From Armatimonadetes bacterium CG06_land_8_20_14_3_00_66_21 (GTDB lineage: Bacteria > Armatimonadota > Abditibacteriia > CG2-30-66-41): 64,000 nt of DNA. A model generated the notes under the pieces. The model searched no databases. It was given only the letters and a program-made list of their open reading frames with translations, and had not been told where the DNA came from. The DNA is taken from positions 18,371 to 82,370 of the forward strand of contig PEVN01000452.1 of NCBI GenBank assembly GCA_002779825.1. The letters are read 5' to 3'. Position 1 is the stretch's first letter. Each line of letters opens with the position of its first letter. Of the stretch, positions 63,708 to 64,000 are shown piece after piece. A program made the translations under genes and the position numbers.

Positions 63708-64000
63708 ATGTCCCACATCCGATTCCCGGAAGAGTCCGGCATCCAACTGGTTGAAGACGTCCCCGACGGGGGGATCTTCCTCGGCTCTGTCGAGAAGGTC
63801 TTCAACTGGGTCGTCAACTGGGGTCGCAAGGCCTCTATGTGGCCGCTGACGTTCGGGCTGGCTTGCTGCGCCATTGAGATGATGGCCACCGGTGCCGCTC
63901 GGTACGACCTGGACCGGTTCGGCATCATCTTTCGCGCCACCCCTCGCCAGTCTGACCTGATGATTGTCGCGGGGACCGTCACCCACAAGATGGCTTCCCG
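63708..64000 (+). CDS. nuoB: NADH-quinone oxidoreductase subunit B (partial, runs off right edge)
   Basis: [96 protein letters not shown]. Confidence 0.95.
   Translation, partial: MSHIRFPEESGIQLVEDVPDGGIFLGSVEKVFNWVVNWGRKASMWPLTFGLACCAIEMMATGAARYDLDRFGIIFRATPRQSDLMIVAGTVTHKMAS

Overview
High-GC (Armatimonadota/Planctomycetota-like by content; taxonomy is inference) bacterial chromosomal window. No rRNA, CRISPR array or intact prophage was seen. (1) 1-2758, minus: Rrf2-type Fe-S regulator followed by cydA-cydB (cydB runs off the left edge). (2) ~3-27 kb: accessory region of secreted carbohydrate-active or surface proteins (DUF6786-like, GHL10, GH-A-like, WbsX/GH99-like, PQQ propeller, HEAT+LamG, VIT-vWA, TAT-exported Gfo/Idh/MocA), with an apparent Type II restriction-modification locus, a DEAD-box helicase with a long leader that may hold a separate structured RNA, and a decayed BrnT/BrnA toxin-antitoxin module. 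(3) 27.5-44.0 kb: division/cell-wall cluster mraZ-rsmH-ftsL-ftsI-murE-murF-mraY-murD-ftsW-murG-murC-ftsQ-DUF881-sbp-ftsA. murB and ddl are absent between murC and ftsQ, and ftsZ is absent after ftsA. (4) 44.0-47.3 kb: CAU tRNA, rpoD, dnaG. (5) 47.5-54 kb: two-module secreted Gly-rich protein, glycoside hydrolase, TPR-polysaccharide deacetylase, acylphosphatase. (6) 54-64 kb: glpQ-like, trmJ-like, YceI, sugar isomerase, divIVA-yggT-proC-sepF-yggS, an alternative sigma-70 factor, cysteine desulfurase, nuoB (runs off the right edge). The most interesting signals are the duplicated BamE/SmpA-like module with GGPGGGM arrays at the same place in both copies, the candidate ~200-nt RNA near 9.9-10.1 kb, the ftsW/murG dual-coding overlap, MraZ-box-like 10-bp periodic repeats, the truncated BrnT, a one-base split in the putative restriction endonuclease, a 45-bp exact in-frame duplication, and several dispersed-repeat-like palindromes. 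All family calls are by eye from motifs; no database search was run.
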